Below, piece after piece: positions 7,307 through 16,588 of a stretch of DNA of 64,000 bases. Location of the stretch: contig CAINNJ010000067.1 in NCBI GenBank assembly GCA_903851195.1, positions 1 through 64,000 on the forward strand. Reading direction: 5' to 3'. Positions within the stretch are counted from its first letter, which is position 1. The number at the start of each line of letters is the position of its first letter. Made by a program: the position numbers and the translations under genes. The notes beneath the pieces are model-generated. The model was not told where the DNA came from and ran no database searches. It worked only from the letters and a program-made list of their open reading frames with translations. This stretch comes from an uncultured Acidobacteriia bacterium (GTDB lineage: Bacteria; Acidobacteriota; Terriglobia; Bryobacterales; Bryobacteraceae).

Positions 7307-10300
7307 TTAAAAATACAGCTTGAGAGCCAGCTGCAGTTGCCGGGGGGTGTTGATCTGGCTGCCTGAACCGCTCAGGACGCCAAAGGTGCTGCTCTGCAAC
7401 TGCGTGCTGCCGGTGCCGAACCGAACCCGGTTAAACACGTTGAAAGCCTCTGCCCGGAACTCCATCCGGATCCGTTCGTGGATGGGGAAGGTGCGGGTGA
7501 GCGAGAGGTTTTCATTCAGGTTCGGGAAGAGGCGCAGCTTGGGGTTATAGCGCGTATCGTTGCCGATGGAGTTCAGTGAGGTGCCCGTGCCCTGGGTGGG
7601 GAAGGGACCGGAACCGTACGGGACGAAGAAGTTGTCCACGGAAGGATCGAAGCTGCCGTTCTTCCAGCTGGACGGCTGCCATCCGGTATACGACGTCACG
7701 TAGGGCGCCACACGTCCACCGTAGCCGCTGGCGTAGATGGGCAGCGTGTAGCTGGAGCTGATGGCGACCGGCGTACCGCTCGCGTAGAGCGCGATGGCCG
7801 AAAGGCGCCAGTTGCCGATGATGTAGCCGAGCGGGCCGTTCGACAGGTATTTCTGGCCCTTGCCGAAGGGAGTATCGTAGGCTGCCGCGAACTTGGCGTC
7901 GTGGGTCACGTCGAACGCGCCGATCGATTTTTCGAGACCGCGGTTGAACTGATCCGCGGCGTAGCCGCCGCCCCAGGCGGTATCGGAGTCGGTGATGATC
8001 TTGGAGAACACGTAAGACGAGGTAAAAGTGAGCCCCTGCGAAAGCCGCTTCTGGAACTTGAAGATGGCCGCATGGTAGGTCGAGTGGCCACTGTGGTCGC
8101 CCTGACCGGCGTAGGTGTCGATGCCGGTGTACTGCGGGAACGGACGCAGCGCCTGCGCCACGGTGGCGCGGGAACCCCAGAGTGAGTTGAACGTCGGGAA
8201 CGGAGCGAAGACGCCGGCCGCATTGGCCGCCGGGGAACCGACCAGACTGTTCAGAACGGTGATGCTCTGCGCGACCGTGCCCCACTTGGTGAGATAGCTG
8301 GGGCTGATGGTGTTGTACTGCAGCAACTGCGTCTGCAGATGTTCGCCCATGACACCGCTGTAGCCGATTTCAGCAACCATGGAGCTGCCGATCTGACGCT
8401 GCACGGAGAAGCTGAAGTTATCGAAAGCGGGCAGTTTCGTGGTTTCGTTGCCCTGAAACCAGGCGACGCTGGTGCCGTTGGAAACGTCCGGCTTGATGAA
8501 CGGCGGCGCGGTCCACGGCGGCAGGCCGTTGTCCAGAGTAAAGGTCGGATTGATGCCGCTCGACGAGTTATTGAAACTCTGCGTGAGGGTGTAGCCGGAG
8601 TTATGGGTGGAGCCGCTGACGGACACGAGCGCGCCGAACGAACGAGCGTAGGCCGCGCGGATCACGGTTTTCGAATCCTTCGAATAAGCGGCGCCGATGT
8701 GCGGGCCAAAGCCCCACGGCCACATGTTGGCCAGCGTGCGGGTGCCGACGCAGCCCTGGCAGTTGCCGGAGAAGAGGACCGCGCCCGGAATGTTGTTCGC
8801 GCCGGGATTGGGCGTGGTCGGGGAGAAGTCGGTCCAGCGATTTTCCAGTCCGGTTGGAGGAAGGTTGCCATCCCAGCGAACGCCCGCGTTGATGACCAGC
8901 TTCGGGGTCACGCGCCAGTCGTCCTGAAAGTAACCGCCAAAGTAGTAAAACTGCTGACCGATGAAACGGATGGTATCGAGCGAACCGGAATCGGCCTGGC
9001 CGAGCAGGAAGGAGGCAAAAGCGTTGCCGCCGGCGTTCGGATTGGAACCGCCGGGGACACCCGTTTCCTGATAGCTGAAGCCGACGCAACCCGCTTCGCA
9101 CTGGCGGCCGAAGCCGTTGTAGTGATTGAGCTGGTACATGCCGCCGAATTTGAACGAGTGATTCCCGTGGATCCAGGTGAAGTCGTCGTTGTAGGCGTAA
9201 ACGGTGTTTTCCGAGCCGTTGTCGGCGTTGCCGCCCCACTGGCTGTAGGTGTTGCCGGTGCCACCCGCGAACAGGTTGACCAGGTTGTCGTTGCAATCCG
9301 GCACGTTCGGCAGGCAGAACTTGCTCTTCCAGTTGTTGATGTATTCCTGCGGAGGTTTGTGGTCCTGCGTCCAGTTGTTTCCACCCGCGTAGAAGTGGTT
9401 CAGTTTCGTGGAACTGAACGTCCAGTCCCAACTGAAGCGGAGGACGTCGGAAGCCTGCAGCAGGTCGTTGTAATTCGTGTACAGCCCCGGCAGGGTGGCC
9501 GGGCCATCGGGACCCGGCGTCTGGTGTTCGCGGTCGTGGGCGTAGTAGCCGGAGATGCGATGTTTGTCGTTGAAAATGTGGTCGCCCTTGATGCTGGTCT
9601 TGTTGACCGGGTAAATCTGCGAACCATTTGTGACCAGGTAGTTGTTGGCGATGTAGGCCGCCGTGCCGGGCGCGGCGTTGTTGTTCGGGGCCAGCGGCGA
9701 ACCGCCGTTCTGGAAGACGCTCAGGGCTTTGACCGCGGCCGGGCTCCAGAGACTCTTCGGAACCTGGTTACCGGTGAAAACCTGCCGGGTGACGGAGCCA
9801 TCGGCGTTCGCGGTCTGGGTGAGCGGGTTGTAAATCGGAATGACGGCGCCGGTGGAGGTGACCCACTTGCTGAAATCGCCGTTGTACATTTCGAGGGTCG
9901 GGACGGTGAACGTGGCGCCGGAACCGCCGGCGCGGTTGCGGAAGCCTTCATAAGAGAAGAAGAAGAAGGTCTTGTCTTTGCCGCGATAGACTTTCGGGAT
10001 CCAGACCGGGCCGCCGACGGTGGCGCCGAAATCGTTCTGTTTGTAGATCGAGTTCGGAATGCCGCTGCGATTGTTGAAGAAGTTGTTGGCGTCGAAATCG
10101 TTGTTGCGGAGGAATTCGTAAGCGGAGCCATGGAACTGGTTGCCGCCGGACTTGGACACGAATGTCATGTTGCCGCCGCCGGCATGGCCGTATTCCGCCT
10201 TGAAGCCGTTAGTATCGACGGTGAACTGATCGATGGCTTCGACGGAGGGGGCGTTCGACGCCACCCAGCTTTTGGAAAGAGCGCGGCTGGTATTGGTGGA

Positions 10301-10900
10301 AACACCGTCCAGCGAGGTGCCGTAGGAGGCCGCCTGGCCGCCGCCGAGGCTGAAGCCGTTGTCGCCGCCGAGGTTCTTGGCATCGGGAATGAGCGCGGCG
10401 AGATCGAAGGGGGTACGGATGGTTCCGCCGACGACGAGCGGCAGGTCGTCGACCAGCTTATTCTGCAGCGTGACGCTGGACTTCGCATCTTCCGTCTGCA
10501 ACTGCACGGCGGAGGCGGTGATTTCCACGGCCTGCGTGGAGGTTCCGACTTCGAGTGAAACGTCGGTGCGTACCGTCTGCGCCGCATCGAGGGAGATGCC
10601 GTTGGTCACGGCGGGCCGGAAGCCTGTTTTCTCGACGCGCACCGAGTACGTGCCCGGGGAAAGGCTGGGGACCGTGTACTCGCCCTGATCGTTGGAAATG
10701 GCGGCGATGTTGACGTTGGTGGTGGGATTGGTGATGGTGATCTTAGCCCCGGGCACTACGGCGCCGGAACTATCGCGGACGGCGCCCGTAATGGTGCCAC
10801 GTTCCGACTGGGCGAAGAGGCTGCCCGCGCACAAGGCGAGACAGACGAGACTGTAGAAAGCGAGATTCCGGATAGCGACTCCGGCCCTGCAAAGAAACAT
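7307..10900 (-). CDS. Oar-like TonB-dependent receptor 1
   Basis: A 1197-residue outer-membrane protein. After a signal peptide (LAFYSLVCLALCAGSLFAQ) comes a carboxypeptidase-regulatory-like/CnaB domain (GTITGAVRDSSGAVVPGAKI to about residue 115), a plug with LQTEDAKSSVTLQNKLVDDL, then a long beta-barrel ending LALKLYF with the terminal aromatic residue used for BamA insertion. This is the OmpA-related (Oar) TonB receptor type abundant in Acidobacteriota. There is no SusD partner. The ligand is unknown and probably an oligomer or glycan taken up with energy from ExbBD-TonB. The ATG follows GGAGAAT. Confidence 0.88.
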   Translation of the reverse strand: MFLCRAGVAIRNLAFYSLVCLALCAGSLFAQSERGTITGAVRDSSGAVVPGAKITITNPTTNVNIAAISNDQGEYTVPSLSPGTYSVRVEKTGFRPAVTNGISLDAAQTVRTDVSLEVGTSTQAVEITASAVQLQTEDAKSSVTLQNKLVDDLPLVVGGTIRTPFDLAALIPDAKNLGGDNGFSLGGGQAASYGTSLDGVSTNTSRALSKSWVASNAPSVEAIDQFTVDTNGFKAEYGHAGGGNMTFVSKSGGNQFHGSAYEFLRNNDFDANNFFNNRSGIPNSIYKQNDFGATVGGPVWIPKVYRGKDKTFFFFSYEGFRNRAGGSGATFTVPTLEMYNGDFSKWVTSTGAVIPIYNPLTQTANADGSVTRQVFTGNQVPKSLWSPAAVKALSVFQNGGSPLAPNNNAAPGTAAYIANNYLVTNGSQIYPVNKTSIKGDHIFNDKHRISGYYAHDREHQTPGPDGPATLPGLYTNYNDLLQASDVLRFSWDWTFSSTKLNHFYAGGNNWTQDHKPPQEYINNWKSKFCLPNVPDCNDNLVNLFAGGTGNTYSQWGGNADNGSENTVYAYNDDFTWIHGNHSFKFGGMYQLNHYNGFGRQCEAGCVGFSYQETGVPGGSNPNAGGNAFASFLLGQADSGSLDTIRFIGQQFYYFGGYFQDDWRVTPKLVINAGVRWDGNLPPTGLENRWTDFSPTTPNPGANNIPGAVLFSGNCQGCVGTRTLANMWPWGFGPHIGAAYSKDSKTVIRAAYARSFGALVSVSGSTHNSGYTLTQSFNNSSSGINPTFTLDNGLPPWTAPPFIKPDVSNGTSVAWFQGNETTKLPAFDNFSFSVQRQIGSSMVAEIGYSGVMGEHLQTQLLQYNTISPSYLTKWGTVAQSITVLNSLVGSPAANAAGVFAPFPTFNSLWGSRATVAQALRPFPQYTGIDTYAGQGDHSGHSTYHAAIFKFQKRLSQGLTFTSSYVFSKIITDSDTAWGGGYAADQFNRGLEKSIGAFDVTHDAKFAAAYDTPFGKGQKYLSNGPLGYIIGNWRLSAIALYASGTPVAISSSYTLPIYASGYGGRVAPYVTSYTGWQPSSWKNGSFDPSVDNFFVPYGSGPFPTQGTGTSLNSIGNDTRYNPKLRLFPNLNENLSLTRTFPIHERIRMEFRAEAFNVFNRVRFGTGSTQLQSSTFGVLSGSGSQINTPRQLQLALKLYF

Positions 10901-10954
10901 AGTATTCTCCGTAATGGGTTTGACAAGAACCCGGTAAAAACCTCTGGTGCGCTG

Positions 10955-10983
10955 ACTCTATCATTTATGACGATATAAATCAA
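10955..10983 (-). promoter_or_regulatory. Candidate sigma-70 promoter of TonB receptor 1
   Basis: On the minus strand TTGATT and TAGAGT are separated by 17 bp in the AT-rich part of the intergenic region. This predicts a 5' leader of roughly 45-50 bases before the ATG. Each hexamer matches consensus at four of six positions, so the call is tentative. Confidence 0.35.
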
Positions 10984-11108
10984 CGATCCACGGGCCGCGA
11001 GACCGTACCGAAACGGGCCGGGAACCGGGCGAGATCTGTAAAGAACTGTCATTTGCGCGCTCCGGAACGCTGCATCCGGAGACCGCGTTGTACCATTAGC
11101 GTTTCCAA

Positions 11109-13538
11109 GTGCAACCCTCCGAAACCCTTTCCACGTCTGCTTCCGGCAGGCTCCTCCCTTTCCTTCTGATCCTGTTCGCCGCCAGCGGCGCGGCCGGCCT
11201 GATCTATGAGATCGTCTGGCTGCAGTTGCTGCAACTGGTGATCGGATCGTCCGCCGTGTCGCTGGCGGTACTCCTCGGCACCTACATGGGCGGCATGTGC
11301 CTGGGGAGCGTGTTCTTCGCCCGCATCGTTTCCGTTCGTCAGAATCCGCTGCGGGTGTACGCGCTGCTGGAGGTTGGGACGGCGGCGTTCGGAATCGCGG
11401 TGCTGTTCGGGTTGCCGCTGGTGGAACATCTGTATCTGGCGGGAATTTCCAGCGGTCTGCCGGGCATGATGCTGCGCGGGATCGCCTGCGCGATCTGCCT
11501 GCTGCCGCCCACCTTTTTAATGGGTGCGACGCTGCCGGCGATCTCGCGGTGGGTGGCAGGCACGCCTGGCGCGTCGATCTGGTGGGGATACTTTTATGGC
11601 GCGAACATTGTGGGCGGCGTTCTGGGCTGTTTCTCGGCCGGGTTTTATCTGCTGCGCGTGCACGATATGGCGTTCGCGAGTTACGTGGCCGCCGGACTGA
11701 ATCTGCTGGTGGCCCTGGCGGCGTGGGGACTGTCCGCCTCGCCGGACGCCGGCGGGGCAGCGGTCGATGAACACGGTCCGACTGAGGCTCCGGTGGTCGC
11801 CGCTTCGGCATGGCCGATTTATGTGGCAATCGGCGTTTCCGGGCTTTGCGCGCTGGGCGCCGAAGTGGTGTGGACGCGGATTCTGGCGCTGATGCTGGGC
11901 GCGACGGTGTATACGTTCTCGATTATTCTCGGGGTGTTTCTGATCGGGCTGGGAATCGGCAGCGCGGGAGGGTCCCGGCTGGTGGAGAGCCGGGGAAAAC
12001 CGCGTCTCTGGCTCGGCCTGAGTCAGCTTTTGCTTTGTGGCCTGATCGCCTACGTGGCTTTCCTGCTGGGCAATTCGATGCCGTACTGGGCGGGGAATCT
12101 GAATTCCGTCAGGGGTCCGTGGAAGGATTTCCTTTCCGACATCTGGCGTTGCGCGATCGCGATTCTGCCGGCCTCGGTGCTGTGGGGCGCGAGTTTTCCG
12201 CTGGCGCTGGCGAGCGTCGCGGAGAGAACGGGCGAGCGGGGCGACCCGGCGCGACTGGTGGGCGGTATTTACGGCGCCAATACCATCGGCGCCATTCTGG
12301 GCTCGATTTTGTTCAGCCTGGTTTTCATCCCGTGGCTGGGCACGCTGGGAGCGCAGCAACTGCTGATCGCCTTCTCGGCGGCGGCGGGCGTGGCGGTGCT
12401 GGCCGGCGTGCTCGAAAAACCGGTGCTCCCCCTGGGAGGCGCGGCCCTGGCGGCGGGTTTGCTGATTGCGGTGATTCCGGCGATTCCGTGGATGCTTATC
12501 GGGTTTGGGCGCCGGTTGCCCTCGACCGGCGGCAACTGGACGTTACTGCATGAGGCCGAGGGGATGAATTCTTCGGCGGCCTGGTCGCGCTGGGAAGGCG
12601 GGACGACGTACTTTCACGTCAGCGGCAAGGTGGAGGCTTCCACCGAACCGCAGGACATGAGTCTGCAGCGGATGCTGGGGCATCTGCCGGCGCTGCTGCA
12701 TCCGAATCCGCAGTCGGTGCTGATCGTCGGCTTCGGCGCGGGTGTGACGGCCGGCTCGTTCGTGGTGCATCCGGAGGTCAAACACATCACGATCTGTGAG
12801 ATTGAACCGGAGATACCGCCGCAGTCGGACAAGTATTTCGGCCCGGAGAACCACCATGTGCTGCGCGATCCGCGCACGGCGATTCACTACGACGACGCGC
12901 GGCACTTCGTGCTGACCAGCCAGGACAAGTACGACATCATCACCTCGGACCCGATCCATCCGTTCGTGAAGGGCATGGCGTCCCTGTACACCACCGAGTA
13001 TTTCGAGATGTGCAAGCGCCACCTGAATCCCGGCGGTTTCGTGACGCAGTGGGTGCCGCTTTACGAGAGCACGGTGGAAGCGGTGCGCAGCGAGATCGCG
13101 ACGTTCTTCGAAGCCTTTCCGAACGGCACCATCTGGGGCAACGTGAATACGGACGGCGAGGGTTACGATCTGGTGCTGATGGGACAACTGCAGCCGCTGA
13201 AGATCGATATTCAGGCGATGCAGCAGAGGCTGGACCTGCCCGCCAACAGCGGGGTAAAAACTTCCCTGCGCGATGCCGGTTATCCTTCGGCGCTGGACCT
13301 GCTGGCCACTTACGCGGCGCAGGCCTCCGATTTGCGGGAGTGGATGCGGAACGCGGAAATCAATCGCGACCGGAACCTGCGGCTGCAGTATCTGGCCGGG
13401 CTTGGTTTGAATACGAACGCGGCGGGCGTCATTTACGACCAGATGCTCAGTCCGGCCCGTTTTCCGGATAATCTGGTCGCCGGGACGCCGGAATCGGTGA
13501 TGGCGATGCGGGCGCTGTTTCATCGCCGGAGGTTCTGA
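11109..13538 (+). CDS. Fused membrane / spermidine-synthase-like protein
   Basis: An 809-residue protein. The first ~470 residues form many hydrophobic helices (LPFLLILFAASGAAGLIYEI, AVSLAVLLGTYMGGMCLGSV and repeated segments), in two similar halves. The C-terminal third is a spermidine-synthase-like Rossmann domain: SVLIVGFGAGVTAGSF, then the cofactor-ribose Glu in ICEIEPEIP, YDDARHFV, and IITSDPIHPF. Such fusions are common in soil bacteria and generally annotated as fused MFS/spermidine synthase; polyamine synthesis has not been shown for most. The start is GTG at 11109. It stands alone, followed by a REP-like element. Confidence 0.82.
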   Translation: MQPSETLSTSASGRLLPFLLILFAASGAAGLIYEIVWLQLLQLVIGSSAVSLAVLLGTYMGGMCLGSVFFARIVSVRQNPLRVYALLEVGTAAFGIAVLFGLPLVEHLYLAGISSGLPGMMLRGIACAICLLPPTFLMGATLPAISRWVAGTPGASIWWGYFYGANIVGGVLGCFSAGFYLLRVHDMAFASYVAAGLNLLVALAAWGLSASPDAGGAAVDEHGPTEAPVVAASAWPIYVAIGVSGLCALGAEVVWTRILALMLGATVYTFSIILGVFLIGLGIGSAGGSRLVESRGKPRLWLGLSQLLLCGLIAYVAFLLGNSMPYWAGNLNSVRGPWKDFLSDIWRCAIAILPASVLWGASFPLALASVAERTGERGDPARLVGGIYGANTIGAILGSILFSLVFIPWLGTLGAQQLLIAFSAAAGVAVLAGVLEKPVLPLGGAALAAGLLIAVIPAIPWMLIGFGRRLPSTGGNWTLLHEAEGMNSSAAWSRWEGGTTYFHVSGKVEASTEPQDMSLQRMLGHLPALLHPNPQSVLIVGFGAGVTAGSFVVHPEVKHITICEIEPEIPPQSDKYFGPENHHVLRDPRTAIHYDDARHFVLTSQDKYDIITSDPIHPFVKGMASLYTTEYFEMCKRHLNPGGFVTQWVPLYESTVEAVRSEIATFFEAFPNGTIWGNVNTDGEGYDLVLMGQLQPLKIDIQAMQQRLDLPANSGVKTSLRDAGYPSALDLLATYAAQASDLREWMRNAEINRDRNLRLQYLAGLGLNTNAAGVIYDQMLSPARFPDNLVAGTPESVMAMRALFHRRRF

Positions 13539-13573
13539 CGTTCGGGTTGGGCAGCGGCGGAATTTTCGGGCTG

Positions 13574-13636
13574 GTTCTTTGACCGGGTGAAGCGCCGGTT
13601 ACCAACCGGCGCACAGGTTTACAACCTGCCCCACAT
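13574..13636 (+). repeat. REP-like modular palindromic element, copy 1
   Basis: It begins GTTCTTTGACCGG, then has two consecutive palindromes: GCGCCGGTT-ACC-AACCGGCGC (13592-13612) and CAGGTTT-ACA-ACCTG, ending in GCCCCAC. Copies 2 (18826-18910) and 3 (24261-24328) share this architecture. It lies about 35 bp after the spermidine-synthase-like gene and may act as terminator or mRNA stabiliser. Confidence 0.75.
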
Positions 13637-13667
13637 TGGCACCCGATTCAGCGGTCGGGGGGCTAGA

Positions 13668-14630
13668 CTAGGCGCGGGTCCGCTGATTGCGGGCGGCGTG
13701 CAGCGCGAGCGAGGCGGCGCCGAGGATACCGGCGTGAGGTCCCGCAACGGTCGCGAGAATCGGCACCGTGCGGCCCAGTAAGCGGCGGGTGCGCCGTTCC
13801 ACGTCGCGGCGAATGGGATCGAACAGGGTGGCTCCGGCCTGGGCGATCTGTCCGCCGAGGATCACGATTTCGGAATCCAGCAAGTGCAGCAGGCCGGCGA
13901 TGGCGCCGCCTAAATAGCGGGTGCCGCGCTCGATGATGGCGCGGGCCACCGGATCGCCCTCACTGGCGCAGGCGAAGACATCGGCGCAGGTGATCAGATG
14001 CGGTTCGTCGCCATGCAGACGCCGCATGGCGCAGTCGCAGCCGCGCTGGATGGCCGCGAAGGCCTCGATCTCAAAGGCACGCGCGGAAAACACGGTTTCG
14101 AGACAGCCCCGGTTGCCGCAGAGACAGTAGGCGCCGAGGGGATCGACGGTCATGTGGCCCAGGTGTCCCGCTACTCCGCGATGGCCACGGATCAGCGCCC
14201 CGTTCACGGCGATCGCGCCGCCCACGCCCGAGCCGAGAGTCAGCATCAGGACGTTTTTCTTGCCCCGGGCGGAGCCGAACATCAGTTCCCCCGCGAGCGC
14301 CGCCCGGGCATCGTTATCGGCACAGACGCTGACACCCTCCGGCAGCCAGCGCGGCACGAGGTCACTCAGGGTGAAACCTTCGAGATAACTCATTTTTCCC
14401 GGAAGATTTTCCACCTTCGTGTCGACCGGATTAATGACGCCGGGACAGCCAATACCGGCGCCCAAAAGCTGAGCGCCGGCGGCCACTCGCGAAAGCAAAG
14501 TGTCGGACAGTTTCCGGAAATCAATAATGGAATCAGGAGTGGGAATGGAATCCGTGCGGACGATTTTGCCGGTTAAATCGACCAGACCGGCTTTCAGATT
14601 GGTACCACCGATATCGAAGCCTAGCAGCAT
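13668..14630 (-). CDS. ROK-family sugar kinase
   Basis: A 320-residue ROK protein without an HTH domain, hence a kinase rather than a repressor. The ATP-binding phosphate-1 motif is GFDIGGTNLKAG (residues 4-15), the catalytic Asp is in ADNDARAA (Asp107), the ROK signature spans the His of GHLGHM and the zinc cysteines C169, C171 and C176 in CLCGNRGC. Family members phosphorylate glucose, N-acetylglucosamine, mannose or allose; which one cannot be told here. It is transcribed alone on the minus strand. Confidence 0.88.
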   Translation of the reverse strand: MLLGFDIGGTNLKAGLVDLTGKIVRTDSIPTPDSIIDFRKLSDTLLSRVAAGAQLLGAGIGCPGVINPVDTKVENLPGKMSYLEGFTLSDLVPRWLPEGVSVCADNDARAALAGELMFGSARGKKNVLMLTLGSGVGGAIAVNGALIRGHRGVAGHLGHMTVDPLGAYCLCGNRGCLETVFSARAFEIEAFAAIQRGCDCAMRRLHGDEPHLITCADVFACASEGDPVARAIIERGTRYLGGAIAGLLHLLDSEIVILGGQIAQAGATLFDPIRRDVERRTRRLLGRTVPILATVAGPHAGILGAASLALHAARNQRTRA

Positions 14631-14720
14631 TTCAGGTTGCGAGTTGATGATACCGTATGGCCCTGCGCCGGTTTCCGTGAGAGCGTTCCATCGGTTCCGA
14701 CGAATTCCCTCCCGTTCCGG

Positions 14721-15140
14721 TCAGGCATTCTCCACGTGGAAACGGTTAATCCTGTCGTAAACCTCTTTGGGAAATTCCAGATTGCGATAGACGTTGCACT
14801 GGCCGGGGTCGCCGGGATCGGGACAGACGGGAAAGTCCTGCTTTTGCATCCATTCCAGAATGCGCTCCCGTTTGGGCGGATTGTAGTCCCGGTCTTCCAC
14901 CTGCGCGATGAGCGCGAGGGCCTGGGTTTCATCGCATTCCGGATCTTTCATTAGCCGGGCGCGCAGGTCGCCGGGCTCGAGAAAATGACGCCCGACCATG
15001 ACAAAGATGAGACGTCCGTAATGGCCAATGCTGTGGCCTGCGTCGAGTGTCGAGATCAAATGAGCCATCATTGGCTCTTGTTTCAGGGGCTCTTGTTTCA
15101 GGGGCTCCTGTTTCAAATCTTCGAGAGGCATGCCTGACAA
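14721..15140 (-). CDS. Conserved hypothetical protein with N-terminal LKQEP repeats
   Basis: A 139-residue protein I do not recognise. The N terminus has three tandem LKQEP pentads (residues 9-23) encoded by a 15-bp tandem repeat. The following part looks globular: HLISTLDAGHSIGHYGRLIFVMVGRHFL, a DPECDETQALALIAQVEDRDYNPP helix and CPDPGDPGQCNVYRNLEFP with two cysteines. The start may instead be the ATG at 15071 just after the repeats, which would put the repeat in the leader. It lies 9 bp after the stop of the MFS gene, so the two are probably co-transcribed. Confidence 0.65.
   Translation of the reverse strand: MSGMPLEDLKQEPLKQEPLKQEPMMAHLISTLDAGHSIGHYGRLIFVMVGRHFLEPGDLRARLMKDPECDETQALALIAQVEDRDYNPPKRERILEWMQKQDFPVCPDPGDPGQCNVYRNLEFPKEVYDRINRFHVENA
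15074..15118 (-). repeat. 15-bp tandem repeat, three units
   Basis: On the plus strand GGCTCTTGTTTCAGG is repeated three times, the third with a few changes. In the minus frame it encodes LKQEP pentads. A 15-bp period keeps the reading frame, so unit number could vary without loss of the gene. Confidence 0.85.
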
Positions 15141-15149
15141 CTGAGCAAT

Positions 15150-16532
15150 TCAACCGCCAATTTTCGCTGTTTCTTCGCCAGCTCTTTCGTCCGTGGCGAG
15201 ACGCAGCAGTTCGCGGGCTGCCATGCGGAAACGGGGGAGGCGAAGCGAGAAGGCGATGGCGGACGTGAGGCAGACACCCGCGCCGAGCGCCAGCGTGAGG
15301 GGCGCGCCGAAGTGACTGGCCTCGACGCCGGCGGTCATGGCTCCCAGCGGGCTCATGCCAATCAGCATCATCGAATAGACGCTCATGACGCGGCCCCGGA
15401 ACCGGTCCGGCACCATCGACTGAATCAGGGTGTTCGTCGAACCTACCTGGATCATCATGGCGAAACCCGCCACGAACATCAGCCCACAGGACAGCGGCAG
15501 GATGCGGGAAAAGGCAAAGCCAAACAGGGCTACGGGAAAAAGGGAACCGGCCATGCCGAGCCAGCGGCTCAGGCCTTTCACGTCGGCACGTGAGGCCAGG
15601 AGAAGAGCCCCCAACATGGCGCCAAGACCCGAGGAACTCATGAGCAGCCCGAACGCCTGCGGCCCGCGGTGCAGAATGGCGTCGGCAAAGATCGGCATCA
15701 GCACGGTGAAGGGCAGCCCGGCGAAGCTCAGCACGGCGAGCATGCCCAGCAGATCCCGAATGGGGCCGGTGCGCGCCACATACACAAACCCTTCGCGAAT
15801 GTTTCGCCACGCGGAAACGGTCTGGACACGCGGCTCAAACGGGGGAATGCGCATGAGTAGCAGGCCGGTAATCACGGCGATGTAGCTGATTCCGTTGGCG
15901 AAGAAGCACCAGCCCTCGCCGATTTTCGCCACCAGCACGCCCGCGACCGCCGGGCCGATGAGACGCGCGGCGTTGAACATCGTCGAGTTCAGGGCAATGG
16001 CGTTGATCATGTCCTCGCGGCCGACCATTTCGACCAGAAACGACTGGCGCGCGGGAACATCGAAGGCGTTCACGATGCCGAGGAGCGTCGCGAGGGTGAA
16101 GAGTTGCCAGATCTGAATGCGGTGCGAGAGCGTCAGGCCGGCTAACGCGAGCGCCAGCACCATGGAGGCGGACTGGGTGAAGACGATGACGCGATGCCGG
16201 CTCCGGCGGTCCGCCACGTGGCCGCCGACCGGCGAGATCAGGAAGACCGGGATCTGGTTGGCGAAGGTGACCAGGCCGAGCAGGACCGAAGACCCTGTCA
16301 AACGGTAAACCAGCCACGCCTGGGCAACCGAATCCATCCAGGTGCCCGTGAGGGAGATGACCTGCCCGGCGAAAAACAGCTGAAAGTTCCGGTGCCGCAG
16401 GGCGCGCAGCGTGTTGGTCACCCTGCCGCCTGTTTTCGGTGCTCGCTCCACTGGCCCCGATGGTAGCGCCGAGCCCCCGGCGGAGAGATTTTCCAAACTT
16501 TCCGGCGAAGGCAGTTGCAATTCCTCTCGCAT
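15150..16532 (-). CDS. MFS transporter, EntS-like (MFS_3)
   Basis: A 460-residue major facilitator with a ~45-residue cytoplasmic N-terminal extension, then about twelve helices starting at NFQLFFAGQVISLTGTWMDS. The motif A-like loop is GGHVADRRSRHRVIVF, typical of the MFS_3/enterobactin-exporter-like subgroup (gate DRxxRRxxI). Members export siderophores, drugs or metabolites. The C terminus is a charged tail. A start further inside, near VTNTLRALRHRNF, is possible because the first 40 residues look unstructured. The substrate is unknown. Confidence 0.85.
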   Translation of the reverse strand: MREELQLPSPESLENLSAGGSALPSGPVERAPKTGGRVTNTLRALRHRNFQLFFAGQVISLTGTWMDSVAQAWLVYRLTGSSVLLGLVTFANQIPVFLISPVGGHVADRRSRHRVIVFTQSASMVLALALAGLTLSHRIQIWQLFTLATLLGIVNAFDVPARQSFLVEMVGREDMINAIALNSTMFNAARLIGPAVAGVLVAKIGEGWCFFANGISYIAVITGLLLMRIPPFEPRVQTVSAWRNIREGFVYVARTGPIRDLLGMLAVLSFAGLPFTVLMPIFADAILHRGPQAFGLLMSSSGLGAMLGALLLASRADVKGLSRWLGMAGSLFPVALFGFAFSRILPLSCGLMFVAGFAMMIQVGSTNTLIQSMVPDRFRGRVMSVYSMMLIGMSPLGAMTAGVEASHFGAPLTLALGAGVCLTSAIAFSLRLPRFRMAARELLRLATDERAGEETAKIGG

Positions 16533-16588
16533 TCAGGCACGATGGGAAGTTTTCACCCCTTATCCTACTTTAACGAACGCTTTCACGA

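Noticed and set aside
8339-10558. A 739-codon plus-strand frame antisense to TonB receptor 1
   Set aside because: Same GC-driven shadow effect; no recognisable domain and low complexity.
13668-14630. ROK-family transcriptional repressor
   Set aside because: The protein begins directly with the ATP-binding motif and has no N-terminal HTH.
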